64,000 nt of DNA, taken from positions 1-64,000 of the forward strand of contig CAVOYZ010000008.1 in the NCBI GenBank assembly GCA_963700785.1, written 5' to 3'. Of this stretch, positions 41,920 through 51,107 are shown piece by piece. The notes below the pieces were generated by a model. That model did no database searches, was not told where the DNA came from, and was given only the letters and a program-made list of their open reading frames with translations. Both the position numbers and the translations under genes were made by a program. Source of the stretch: CAXMST01 sp963700785. GTDB lineage: Bacteria > Actinomycetota > Thermoleophilia > Solirubrobacterales > 70-9. Position 1 is the first letter of the stretch. Every line of letters starts with the position of its first letter.

Positions 41920-44900
41920 ATGGCCTCCTACGCTCCCGTCGACCCGAAGCAGTCGTTTCCCGCTCTCGAGGAACGGGTGCTCGAGCGCTGGCGCGAGGGC
42001 GCGACCTTCAGGCGGCAGCTCGAGATGCGCGAGGGCCGGCCGCTCTGGAGCTTCTACGAGGGACCGCCGACCGCGAACGGCAAGCCCGGCTCGCACCACG
42101 TCCTGAGCCGGGTCTTCAAGGACATCTACCCCCGCTACAAGGCGATGTGCGGCTACTACGTGCCGCGCAAGGGCGGCTGGGACTGCCACGGGTTGCCGGT
42201 CGAGCTCGAGGTCGAGAAGGAGCTCGGCATCTCCTCGAAGGAGCAGATCGAGGCATACGGGATCGCCGAGTTCAACGAGCGTTGCCGCGCCTCGGTCTTC
42301 CGCTACGTCGCGGACTGGGACCGGATGGTCGAGCGGATCGGTCACTGGATCGATCTCGACGACCCCTACGTGACGATGGACGACGACTACATCGAGTCCG
42401 TCTGGTGGTCGCTGCGCCGGCTCTGGGACGACGACAACCTCTACCAGGGCCACAAGGTCGTCCCCTACTGCCCGCGCTGCGGCACCGCGCTCTCGTCGCA
42501 CGAGGTTGCGCTCGGCTACAAGGACGTCGTCGATCCGTCGGTGTACGTGCGGCTGCCGGTCACCGCTCCCCGGGGATCGAGCCCGGTCGAGCGCCGGCGA
42601 CAGTCTGCTCGTCTGGACGACGACGCCATGGACGCTGATCTCACACGCGGCCGTCGCCGCCGGAGCGGAGATCACCTACGTGCGGGCCAGTGCCGCGGGC
42701 TCGGACGAGGTCTTGATCGTCGCTGAGGCCCTGGCCGAGCGGCTACTCGGCGAGGGGCTCGAGATCCACGACCGGTTCGCCGGGGCCGAGATGGCCGATA
42801 CCGCATACGAGGCGCCGTTCGCCTACGTCAGCGGCTCCGACTTCGGGCCGCGGGGACACACGGTGCTGCTTGGCGATTTCGTCACCACCGAGGACGGCAC
42901 CGGACTCGTCCACACGGCGCTCGCGTTCGGCGAGGACGACTTCAGGCTCGGCGAGCAGTACGAGATGACGCTGCAGAACCCGGTCGGCCTCGACGGGCGC
43001 TACGACGAGCGCGTCACCGACTTCCAGGGCAAGCTCGTCTACGAGCACAACCCCGAGATCATCGCCGCCCTCGAGCGCTCGGGCAGGCTGTTCAAGGCGG
43101 TCGAGTACGAGCATGCCTACCCGCACTGCTGGCGCTGCGATACGGCGCTGCTCTACTACGCGAAGTCCACCTGGTTCGTCCGCACCTCCGCCTACCGCGA
43201 TCGGATGCTGGCCGAGAACGAGCGGATCGGATGGCACCCGGAGCACATCAAGCACGGGCGCTTCGGCAAGTGGCTGGAGGGCAACGTCGACTGGGCGTTG
43301 TCACGTGCTCGCTACTGGGGGACCCCCCTGCCGATCTGGGAATGCACCGCCGACGATTGCGAGGGACGCTTCTGCGCCGGTTCGATCGCGGATCTCCGGG
43401 AGCGTGGCGGCGAGGTCCGCGAGGACCTCCACCGCCCATTCGTCGATGAGATCACGATCGAGTGCGAAGTCTGCGGCGGCTCGATGCGCCGGGTCCCCGA
43501 GGTGATCGACACCTGGTACGACAGCGGCGCGATGCCGTTCGCCCAGTTCCACTACCCGTTCGAGAACGAGGAGCTGTTCGAGGCGCGGTTCCCGGCCGAC
43601 TTCATCTGCGAGGCGATCGACCAGACCCGTGGCTGGTTCTACTCGCAACTCGCCGAGTCCGTGCTCCTGTTCGATCAGACCGACTACCTGAACTGCGTCT
43701 GCCTGGGACTGATCCTCGACCCCGACGGGCGCAAGATGAGCAAGCGGCTCGGGAACCTCGTCGACCCGCACGACGTGATCGCCGAGCACGGCGCCGACGC
43801 CTTCCGCTGGTACTACCTCGCCTCGCAGCAACCCTGGGCCGGGTACCGGTTCAGCATCGAGACGGTCGGCGAGGCCGTCCGGCACTTCCTGTTGACCCTC
43901 TGGAACACCTACGCCTTCTACGTCCTCTACGCGAACGCCGAGGGGATCGACGCGGAGGATCCGCCGGCGCCACCCGACCACGACGGCTACCTGCCGCCCG
44001 GCGGCTCCGCCGAGCGGCTCGACCGCTGGGCCGTCTCCCGGCTCGAGGCGACGACTGCGAACGTCCGCGAGGCGCTCGACGACTTCGACTCGACGACCGC
44101 CGGGCGGGCGATCGCGGCTTACGTGGATGAGCTCTCCAACTGGTACGTCCGCGTCAGCCGCCGGCGCTTCTGGGACGGCGACCCGGCCGCCTTCGGGACC
44201 CTCCGGCACTGCCTGTTGGAGACCGCGCAGCTGCTTGCGCCGTTCATCCCGTTCACGGCTGACGCGGTCTGGTCGAACCTCGCCCACGGCGAGCACGCGA
44301 CCAGCCGCCATTCGGTCCATCTGACCGACTTCCCGGTGGCCGAGGGCAGCCGCCGCGACAGGACGCTCGAGGCCGGGATGGACGCAGCTCGGCGAGCGGT
44401 CGAGCTCGGTCGCGCCGCCCGCGCTCACGCGAAGGTGAAGATGCGGCAGCCGCTGGCGAGCGCGGTGATCGTCGCGACCGAGGCCGAGCGGCAGACGATC
44501 GAGGGCTTCGCGGACCTGGTCCGCGCTGAGCTCAACGTCAAGGCGCTGCAGTTCGTCACCGAGGAGGCGGAGCTGGCCGACTACTCGGTGCGACCGAACT
44601 ACCGGACTCTGGGGCCGCGCTTCGGCAGCGACATGCCGCAGGTCGCGGCCGCGGTCGAGTCGCTCGATCCCGGTCACGTGCGCGCTGCGATCGGCGGCGA
44701 GCGGGAGATCGGAATCAGCATCGAGGGCCACGACCACACGCTGGCGCCCGATGACCTGACGCTGGTCATGGAGCCGCTCGAGGGCTACATGGTCGAGTCG
44801 GAGGCCGGGCGGGCCGTGGCGCTGGCGCTCGACCTCGACGAGGGCCTGGTCCGCGAGGGACTGGCCCGGGAGATCGTCCGCGCCGTCCAGAACGCGCGCA

Positions 44901-45103
44901 AGGAGAGCGGCCTCGAGGTCACCGACCGGATCGAGCTGACGCTCGACGGCGACGAGGAGCTACTGGCCGCCGGCCGCGATCACGAGGACTACCTGCGGCG
45001 CGAGACCCTGTCCGAGGCGGTCACCTACGGCGACGCCGACGACGCCGTCGCGGCGACGATCGAAGGGCGCGAGCTGCGAATCGCCCTGGCCGTCAGCCGA
45101 TAG
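41920..45103 (+). CDS. ileS: Isoleucyl-tRNA synthetase, IleRS2-like with swapped GSHH signature; one frame break
   Basis: Charges tRNA-Ile. Corrected length is about 1060 aa. The class I signature 1 region reads GPPTANGKPGSHHVLSRVF: residues 57-60 are G-S-H-H instead of H-I-G-H. Signature 2 is intact as DPDGRKMSKRLGNLV, and the editing domain has LLVWTTTPWTLI. The GWDCHGLPVELEVEKELGI and DWALSRARYWGTPLPIW motifs place it with the eukaryote-like IleRS2 group. The frame breaks at about 42565, between VRLPVT and LPGDRARSSAGD, and is repaired by removing one base. It ends 3 bases before the convergent cupredoxin gene. Confidence 0.92.
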
Positions 45104-45106
45104 GGC

Positions 45107-45457
45107 TCAGCGGACCTTCAGCTTCAGCTTCATCGACTCCGGATGGATCGTGCAGAACAACTTGTAGGTCCCCTTCTTCTTGAACTTGCGGACGTAGTTG
45201 ACCCCGCCCTTCTTCGTCGTCTTCGAGCTGAACTTGCCGCCGGGGCCCCTCCTCTTGGTGACGTTGTGAGGCGCGCCGCCGCCGGTCCACTTGAACTTGA
45301 CCTTGGTCCCGCGCTTGATCGTCTTGCTCGTCGGGCTGAAGAAGTTGTTGCCGACCGTGACCTTCGCCCGCTTGCCGCCTGCGGCGGCCGGGCCGGCGGC
45401 GAGCACCGCCGCGCCGAGCATGGCGATGGCGAGGGAAAGTGCGATTACCTTGGACAT
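45107..45457 (-). CDS. Secreted cupredoxin (plastocyanin/azurin-like)
   Basis: About 116 aa. A signal peptide (IAMLGAAVLAAGPAAAG) is followed by a lysine-rich blue-copper fold. Type 1 copper ligands are H64 (APHNV), C102, H105 and M109 (FCTIHPESM, C-x2-H-x3-M). It would shuttle electrons outside the membrane, perhaps with cytochromes matured by the ccm system. ATG 45457 chosen for the signal peptide. Its high lysine content (pI clearly basic) is unusual for plastocyanin but seen in actinobacterial relatives. Confidence 0.85.
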   Translation of the reverse strand: MSKVIALSLAIAMLGAAVLAAGPAAAGGKRAKVTVGNNFFSPTSKTIKRGTKVKFKWTGGGAPHNVTKRRGPGGKFSSKTTKKGGVNYVRKFKKKGTYKLFCTIHPESMKLKLKVR

Positions 45458-45529
45458 GCGTCTGCTCCTCGATTGCTTGCTGACCTGCGTTAGCGACAAC
45501 ACCGGGCAATCCGATTAGGATCGGCCGGC

Positions 45530-45961
45530 GTGGCATCGGATCTCGGCGGCGACACCATTGCGGTTCTGCTCGCCGCCGGGCTGATCTTCGTCTGGGCCCT
45601 GCTGCTTGGTGTCTGGAAGTTTAGGCAGATGGCCGCCGACGCCGACGGCCTCGCCCATCCATACGTCGATACGGCCCACCGGGCCGCGCTGCTGTACAGC
45701 TTCGCGACCCTGCTGATCGCCAGCTTCGTCGAGCTCTCCGGCTGGAGCAGCGGCGTCAACGCCGCCGCGGCATTCACCGTGATCGCCTTCTTCGTCGCGG
45801 CGATCGGCAGCTACTGCTGGCACGGCTACGCCCGCGACACCGACAACCAGCTCCGGGATCCGGCCGCCGGCGCCCATGCGTTCATGTGGGCGCTGATCGT
45901 CGCCGAGATCGGCGGCTTTCTGGTGATCTTCGCCGGCTTCCTCGAGGCCCAGGTGCTCTAG
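45530..45961 (+). CDS. Four-helix membrane protein of unknown function
   Basis: A 143-aa integral membrane protein with four helices (for example VLLAAGLIFVWALLLGVW and FTVIAFFVAAIGSYCWHGYA). A histidine and aspartate near helix 2 (AHPYVDTAHRAA) and a WHGYARDTDNQ loop are conserved-looking. No family recognised. GTG at 45530; divergent from the cupredoxin gene and convergent with trxA (11-base gap). Confidence 0.7.
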   Translation: MASDLGGDTIAVLLAAGLIFVWALLLGVWKFRQMAADADGLAHPYVDTAHRAALLYSFATLLIASFVELSGWSSGVNAAAAFTVIAFFVAAIGSYCWHGYARDTDNQLRDPAAGAHAFMWALIVAEIGGFLVIFAGFLEAQVL

Positions 45962-45972
45962 GCCCGCTACCG

Positions 45973-46299
45973 CTAGCCGGTGAGCACCGGCTCCAGCTCA
46001 GCCTCGAGCCGCTTCTTCGGCATCGCGCCGACGATCCGCTTGGCGGCCTGGCCGCCCTTGAAGAGGATCATCGTCGGGATCGATAGGACCTCGTAGGCGA
46101 CCGCCGTCTGCTGGTTCTCGTCGACGTTGAGGCTGAGGACCTTGAGGTCGTCGCGCTCGTTGTCGATCTCCTCGAGGATCGGGTGAACGACCCGGCAGGG
46201 ACCGCACCACGGGGCCCAGAAATCGACCAGCACGGGCTCGGTCGCGTCGAGCACCTCGGCCTGGAAGTCGTTGTCGGTGACCTGGGTCAGGTTCGCCAC
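45973..46299 (-). CDS. trxA: Thioredoxin
   Basis: A 108-aa cytosolic disulfide reductase with active site W-C32-G-P-C35 in APWCGPCRVVHP and the cis-proline in SIPTMILFKGG. GTG at 46299 is preceded by a TAGGAGAAG ribosome-binding site. Serves ribonucleotide reductase, MsrA and others. Confidence 0.95.
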   Translation of the reverse strand: MANLTQVTDNDFQAEVLDATEPVLVDFWAPWCGPCRVVHPILEEIDNERDDLKVLSLNVDENQQTAVAYEVLSIPTMILFKGGQAAKRIVGAMPKKRLEAELEPVLTG

Positions 46300-46429
46300 T
46301 GTCTTCTCCTAGTTCGCTTCTGGCTTCTTATATCTCACTGGTCAGACCCAGCGAGCGGAGCTGCGTCGCATCAACTCGTAGCCATACTATACAAAATGAA
46401 GTACGACCGCCCGGAGTCCCCGGCGGCGC
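46300..46429 (-). promoter_or_regulatory. trxA upstream region (AT-richer than surroundings)
   Basis: This 130-base gap is the AT-richest stretch in the window. Read toward trxA it contains TATAGT (near 46390) and GATATAAGAAG (near 46330), either of which could be a -10 element. I find no convincing -35 partner or inverted repeat, and none of the HAIR or CIRCE heat-shock operators. Confidence 0.4.
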
Positions 46430-47158
46430 TCAGCGGGACGGGGGCCGGCGAAATCGCATCAGCGGCACCCGCCAGGCCGCCTCGGCGACGATCGCCCGGC
46501 TCATCTTCGACTCGCCCACCCGGCGGTCGTGAAAGTAGATCGGCACCTCCACGACCCGGAAGCCTGCCTTGACCGCCCGGTAGGTCGTCTCGACCTGGAA
46601 GGCGTAGCCGAGGGCGCCCAGGGTCTCGAGCTCGATCGCCTCGAGAACCTCCCGCCGCAGGCACTTGAAGCCGCCGGTGAGATCGCGAACCCCGAGCCCG
46701 AGCCAGGTGCGTGCGTAGATGCTCCCGAAGCGGGAGATCTGCCGCCTGGCCGCCCCCCACTCCCCGACCCGCCCGCCCGGGATGTAGCGGGAGCCGATCA
46801 CGAGGTCGGCGTCGGCCGCCGCCGCAACCAGCCGGGGAACGTCGGCCGGATCGTGGGAGAAGTCGGCGTCCATCTGGACGATCAGCTCCGCGTCACCCGC
46901 CAAGACGTGCTGGAAGCCGGCGACGTAGGCCGGGCCGAGGCCCTGCTTGCCGCCGCGGTGCAGCACGTCGACGACCGGATGCAGGGCCGCCAGCCGGTCG
47001 GCGATCTCGCCGGTCCCGTCCGGCGAGGCGTCGTCGACGATCGTGATCCGTGAGCCGACCGGCAGCAGATCCAGCAGGCTCGCCGTCAGGGGCTCGATGT
47101 TGTCGGCCTCGTTGTAGGTCGGGACGACGACGTGGATAGTCGGGCTGACGCGGCTCAT
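46430..47158 (-). CDS. Polyprenol-phosphate mannosyltransferase-like GT2 glycosyltransferase
   Basis: A 242-aa family-2 glycosyltransferase of the dolichol/polyprenol-phosphate mannose synthase type. Motifs: VVVPTYNEADNIEPL, VDDASPDGTGEIAD, the metal-binding DADFSHDP, GSRYIPGGRV, and DLTGGFKCLRREVLE. It lacks C-terminal membrane helices, as in the soluble actinobacterial Ppm1 catalytic domain. It transfers mannose (or glucose) from the GDP/UDP sugar to a polyprenyl phosphate for lipoglycan or protein mannosylation. Confidence 0.85.
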   Translation of the reverse strand: MSRVSPTIHVVVPTYNEADNIEPLTASLLDLLPVGSRITIVDDASPDGTGEIADRLAALHPVVDVLHRGGKQGLGPAYVAGFQHVLAGDAELIVQMDADFSHDPADVPRLVAAAADADLVIGSRYIPGGRVGEWGAARRQISRFGSIYARTWLGLGVRDLTGGFKCLRREVLEAIELETLGALGYAFQVETTYRAVKAGFRVVEVPIYFHDRRVGESKMSRAIVAEAAWRVPLMRFRRPPSR

Positions 47159-47212
47159 CCGGGAGCGGCGATCCTAGAGCCGCCGCCCCTCCGGCCGGTC
47201 TAACGTGCGGCC

Positions 47213-48943
47213 ATGCGCAACGCTGAGATCGCCGCGGCCTTCAGCGAGCTCGCCACCCTCTACGAGCTCGACGGTGCGAATCGCTACCGCGTGCTCGCCT
47301 ACAAGGAGGCTGCTCGGGTGATCCGCGACTGCCCGCACTCGGTGGCCGAGCTCGCCCGCGAGGGTCGTGCGACCGAGCTTCAGGGCGTGGGCGAGACCCT
47401 GCAGACGAAGATCGTCTTCCTGCTCGACGACGGTGAGATCCCCTCCGCCGTGAAGTTGAAGAAGAAGTTCCCCGCGACCCTGGTCGAGATCACGCGGCTG
47501 CCCGGAATCGGGGCGAAGACGGTGCGGAAGATGTACGACGAGCTCGGCGTTGCGACGCTCGACGACCTGCGGGCCGCCGCCGCAGAGCACCGCCTGCGCG
47601 GGGTCAAGGGGCTGGGCGAAAAGCTGGAGGAGAACGTGCTCGACGAGCTCGAGCGGGCCGAGGCTGGGGATCCGGGCGAGCGCCGGCTGCTGTCCGAGGT
47701 CCTGGAGGTCGGCGAGCAGCTGATCGCCGCCCTGCAAGCCGATCCGGCCAGCGACGAGGTCACGCTCGCGGGCTCGGCTCGGCGCTGGGCGGAGACCTGC
47801 AAGGACATCGACATCGTCGCCTCGGCCACCGATCCGGAGGCCCTGGCCGAGGCCCTGGCCGCACACGAGCTCGCCGGCGAGCGCCTCTCCGGCGGCGGTG
47901 GCGGCGCCAGCATTCGCACCCACAACGGGCTCGCCGTCGACCTGCGAATCGTGCCGAGCGCGGAGTACGGGAATCTGCTTCAGCACTTCACCGGGAGCAA
48001 GGAGCACAACGTGAAGCTGCGCGAGCGGGCACTCGGGATGGGACTGTCGGTCTCCGAGCACGGCGTCACCGACACCGAGACCGGCGAGGTGCACACCTGC
48101 GCAACGGAGGCCGAGGTCTACGAGCGGCTCGGGCTGCGCTACATCGAGCCGGAGCTGCGGCAGGGCCGGAACGAGATCGAGCTCGCCGAGGCGGGCGAGC
48201 TCCCGGAGCTGGTCAACCTCGATCAGATCCGCGGCGACCTGCACTGCCACACGACCCTCTCGGACGGCAGGAACACCCTCGAGGAGATGGTCGAGGCCGC
48301 CCGCCGACGCGGCTACTCCTATCTCGCGATCACCGACCACTCGGCCAGCCACGGGTTCGGCGACGACGTCCAGGCCGACGCGCTGCTCGAGCGGGTCGCC
48401 GAGATCCGCGAGCTCGACCGGGCGACGAAGCGGATCAAGCTGCTGGCCGGCTCGGAGGTCAACGTGATGCCGGACGGCTCGCTCGACTACACCGATCAGG
48501 TGCTGGCCGAGCTCGACTGGGTGATCGCCAGCGTCCACACCTCCTTCCGGATGAGCGGCGAGCGGATGACGCGGCGGATCATCGAGGCGATCGAGCATCC
48601 GCTCGTCGACTGCATCGGCCACCTCACCGGCCGCCTGTTGCTCAGGCGTGACCCCTACGAGCTGGCGGTCGAGCCGATCTTCGAGGCCGCCGCGGCGAAC
48701 GGGACGATGATCGAGATCAACGCCGACCCGCGGCGGCGCGACCTGAACGAGGGCCATGCCCGGCTTGCCGCCGACGCCGGCGTCCGGATCACGATCAACA
48801 CCGACGCCCACCGGACCACGACGCTCGACAACATGCGGTACGGGGTCGCCACCGCGCGCCGCGCCGGCCTCGGTCCCGAGCAGATCGCCAACACCCGCAC
48901 CTGGCGCTCGTTCGCTCCGCTCCGCAAGCGGACCAAGGCTTGA
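47213..48943 (+). CDS. polX: Family X DNA polymerase with PHP 3'-5' exonuclease
   Basis: A 576-aa base-excision/end-processing polymerase. Order: helix-hairpin-helix 8-kDa domain (LPGIGAKTVRKMYDELGV, GVKGLGEKLEENVL), nucleotidyltransferase with GSARRWAETCKDIDIV (two catalytic aspartates) and AVDLRIVPSAEYG (third), then the PHP domain from about residue 335 with DLHCHTTLSDGRNT, ITDHSASHGFG, INADPRRRDLN and ITINTDAH metal ligands. All catalytic residues look intact. ATG 47213, divergent from the glycosyltransferase. Confidence 0.95.
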   Translation: MRNAEIAAAFSELATLYELDGANRYRVLAYKEAARVIRDCPHSVAELAREGRATELQGVGETLQTKIVFLLDDGEIPSAVKLKKKFPATLVEITRLPGIGAKTVRKMYDELGVATLDDLRAAAAEHRLRGVKGLGEKLEENVLDELERAEAGDPGERRLLSEVLEVGEQLIAALQADPASDEVTLAGSARRWAETCKDIDIVASATDPEALAEALAAHELAGERLSGGGGGASIRTHNGLAVDLRIVPSAEYGNLLQHFTGSKEHNVKLRERALGMGLSVSEHGVTDTETGEVHTCATEAEVYERLGLRYIEPELRQGRNEIELAEAGELPELVNLDQIRGDLHCHTTLSDGRNTLEEMVEAARRRGYSYLAITDHSASHGFGDDVQADALLERVAEIRELDRATKRIKLLAGSEVNVMPDGSLDYTDQVLAELDWVIASVHTSFRMSGERMTRRIIEAIEHPLVDCIGHLTGRLLLRRDPYELAVEPIFEAAAANGTMIEINADPRRRDLNEGHARLAADAGVRITINTDAHRTTTLDNMRYGVATARRAGLGPEQIANTRTWRSFAPLRKRTKA

Positions 48944-48974
48944 GCACGTCGGCCGCCTCGCCCGGGCCCGGCCC

Positions 48975-49505
48975 CTACGGCGGCGGCGGGTGCACCGTCG
49001 GGGCGTCGCCGCGCATCAGGCCCGGGGTCCGGATCAGCTTGATCGGCTCGAATGCCGTGCCCTTCTCGACGTAGAAGCAGACGCCGTCGCGCTCCTCGAT
49101 CGCGGTGACCGCCCCCTCCCGCCGGCGCCAGGCGAGGGCAAAGAGCAGCGCGGCCCCGGTTGCGATCGCCGGGACCTGGGGAAAGACCGCGCCGAGCCCT
49201 CCGGCGACCGCCGCGAACAGGGCGATCGGCCAGAGCCGCGCAACGGCGATCGAGGTCGGCGCCTCGGAGGGCAGCGTGGTTGACGTCCGCGCGGACGCCA
49301 GCGGGTCTCGAAGCGCCCGGGCGGCGCGCTCCGGGCGCCCGAGCTGGAGGCCGATCGCGATCGCGATCACCCACCAGCCAAGCGCCAGCGCGGCGAGCAG
49401 GTCGTCGGCCTCGTTGTTGAGCGCGATCCCGGAGATCGCTCCGAGGGCGGTCGCCTCGACCGCGACGAGCAGCACCGTGCCTCGCAGCAGATCCTTGTAC
49501 TGCAT
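48975..49505 (-). CDS. Membrane protein of unknown function
   Basis: About 176 aa with four hydrophobic segments (LLRGTVLLVAVEATALGAIS, LLAALALGWWVIAIAIG, LWPIALFAAVAGGLGAVFP, IATGAALLFALAWR) and a soluble C-terminus (CFYVEKGTAFEPIKLIRTPG). No family recognised. ATG 49505 overlaps the stop of otsB (TGATG), so the two are translationally coupled. Confidence 0.7.
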   Translation of the reverse strand: MQYKDLLRGTVLLVAVEATALGAISGIALNNEADDLLAALALGWWVIAIAIGLQLGRPERAARALRDPLASARTSTTLPSEAPTSIAVARLWPIALFAAVAGGLGAVFPQVPAIATGAALLFALAWRRREGAVTAIEERDGVCFYVEKGTAFEPIKLIRTPGLMRGDAPTVHPPPP

Positions 49506-50317
49506 CAGGCCAGCGCCTCGAGGACCGCGACGAACCCATCCGGGCCCGCAACCGCGAGATCCGCGCTCTCGACGACCTCCGCCGGGGTCTCGTCGGCGAC
49601 CACCGCCACGCACACCGCCCGCTCGAGGCGGCCCTGCTCGACCGCCTGCCCGAGCGCCCTGAAGGCGTCGGCGTCGGTGCGGTCGTCGCCCGCGTAGAAG
49701 GCGGCGCTGACCGGCGCCCGGGCGATCAGAGCGGCGAGCGCGATCCCCTTGTCGATCTCGACCCGCGGTCGCAGCTCGAGCACCATCCGACCGCGGTGGG
49801 TCCCGAGGCCCGCGGCGACGGCGTCGGCGGCGATCCGCTCGGCCGCGGACTCGGCCGCCGCCTGATCGGCGGCGCCCCTCCAGTGCAGGGCGATGATCGC
49901 TCCCTTGTCCTCGACCCGCAGCCCGTCCGCCGACAGTCGCTTCGGATCGAGCTCGGCCGCGAACGCCGCCGCAACGCCCTCGAGGCCGGTCAGCGCCGGA
50001 GCCGGCTCGGCGCGATCGCTCCCGGGGACCAGCTCCTCGTAGCCGTGATTGCCGATGTATGTGAGCTGCTCGAGCCCGACGATCCGCCTGGCGTCGGCGG
50101 CACGGCGCCCGGAGACGACGCCGGCCAGTGGGTAGCGCTCGCCGATCCGCGCGAGCAGATCCCGCGTGCGGCTCGGGATCGCGACCTGATCGGGCCTGGC
50201 GACGATCGGCGCGAGGGTCCCGTCGAGGTCGAAGAACGTCGCCGCCCGCGCCGGATCGGCCACCAGCGGCTCGGTCGCGTCGAGGATCTCGCTCGGGCTC
50301 GCGTAGGTGGTGGACAT
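49505..50317 (-). CDS. otsB: Trehalose-6-phosphate phosphatase
   Basis: About 270 aa HAD-superfamily phosphatase. Motif I FFDLDGTLAPI, motif II region GVVSGRRAADAR, the cap-domain EDKGAIIALHW, motif III RPRVEIDKG and motif IV GDDRTDADAF are present. It completes trehalose synthesis from trehalose-6-phosphate; otsA is not in the window. ATG 50317; divergent from the TSUP pair with 21 bases between. Confidence 0.9.
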   Translation of the reverse strand: MSTTYASPSEILDATEPLVADPARAATFFDLDGTLAPIVARPDQVAIPSRTRDLLARIGERYPLAGVVSGRRAADARRIVGLEQLTYIGNHGYEELVPGSDRAEPAPALTGLEGVAAAFAAELDPKRLSADGLRVEDKGAIIALHWRGAADQAAAESAAERIAADAVAAGLGTHRGRMVLELRPRVEIDKGIALAALIARAPVSAAFYAGDDRTDADAFRALGQAVEQGRLERAVCVAVVADETPAEVVESADLAVAGPDGFVAVLEALA

Positions 50318-50338
50318 CGCGCGCTCTAGTATCGCGCC

Positions 50339-50701
50339 GTGCCCCGCGATCGGCTCCTCAAGCTCGCGGCGATCGGCGTCGCGGCCGGCGCCTTCAGCGC
50401 CCTGTTCGGCGTCGGGGGCGGAACGGTGATCGTGCCGCTGCTGATCTTCTGGCTCGCCTACGGCGAGCGCACGGCAACCGCGACCTCGCTCTCGGCGATC
50501 GTGATCATCGGCGCGTTCGCGGCCGCCGGCCACGGCCTCTACGGGAACGTCGATCCGGGCAACGCCCTGCTGCTCGCGGGGCCGGCGGTGATCGGCGTGG
50601 TCGCCGGGGTCGCACTCCAGCAGCGGATCCCCGAGCGCACCGTCTCGCTGCTGTTCGCGGCGCTGCTGGTCGGCGTCGCCGTGGAGCTGATCATCCCCTG
50701 A
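50339..50701 (+). CDS. TSUP (TauE/SafE) family protein, half-size subunit A
   Basis: A 120-aa protein with four helices, equal to one half of a usual TauE/SafE permease (about 250 aa). The half-repeat signature GVAAGAFSALFGVGGGTVIVP is present. GTG 50339. Its stop overlaps the ATG of the second half-size gene, so the pair probably forms a hetero-oligomeric transporter for sulfite, sulfoacetate or other anions; the substrate is unknown. Confidence 0.8.
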   Translation: MPRDRLLKLAAIGVAAGAFSALFGVGGGTVIVPLLIFWLAYGERTATATSLSAIVIIGAFAAAGHGLYGNVDPGNALLLAGPAVIGVVAGVALQQRIPERTVSLLFAALLVGVAVELIIP

Positions 50702-51105
50702 TGGCCGAGCTGCTGACAGCCCTGTTCGCACTGATCGGCGGAATGGTCGGCGGCGTGCTCGGCGTCGGTGGCGGCGTCGTCTTCGTCCCGGCGCTGGTGA
50801 TCATCCTCGGCGAGCCTCAGCTCGAGGCCGAGGCCACCTCGCTTCTGGCGATCGTCCCGGTAGCGCTGGTCGGCACCTGGCGCCAGCACCGGAAGCAGAA
50901 CGTGCGCCTCCGCGACGGCCTGGTGATCGGCCTGCTCTCGGTTCCCGGTGTCGCGATCGGGGTGCTGGTCGCCAACGCGGTCGGTGAGCGCGCGCTCGAG
51001 CTCGGCTTCGCGGCGCTGATCCTGTTCGTCGCGCTTCAGCTCGTGCGGCGGGCCCTCGCGCCGAGCGGTCCGCCCGCGACCGATCCCCCCGACCACCCTG
51101 CCTAG
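50701..51105 (+). CDS. TSUP (TauE/SafE) family protein, half-size subunit B
   Basis: A 134-aa second half-permease with its own GMVGGVLGVGGGVVFVP repeat motif and four helices, then a proline-rich cytosolic tail (SGPPATDPPDHPA). The TGATG overlap with subunit A implies fixed stoichiometry. Both halves begin with the same GxxGGxLGVGGG element, so the pair looks like an unfused (or split) version of the internally duplicated TSUP permease. Confidence 0.8.
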   Translation: MAELLTALFALIGGMVGGVLGVGGGVVFVPALVIILGEPQLEAEATSLLAIVPVALVGTWRQHRKQNVRLRDGLVIGLLSVPGVAIGVLVANAVGERALELGFAALILFVALQLVRRALAPSGPPATDPPDHPA

Positions 51106-51107
51106 CG

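Noticed and set aside
14168..42570. Programmed ribosomal frameshifting at the breaks
   Set aside because: No shared slippery heptamer or downstream pseudoknot; sites differ, occur in both directions and affect genes not known to use recoding.
46300..46429. HAIR or CIRCE heat-shock operator upstream of trxA
   Set aside because: Neither the CTTGAGT-N7-ACTCAAG nor the TTAGCACTC-N9-GAGTGCTAA pattern is present.
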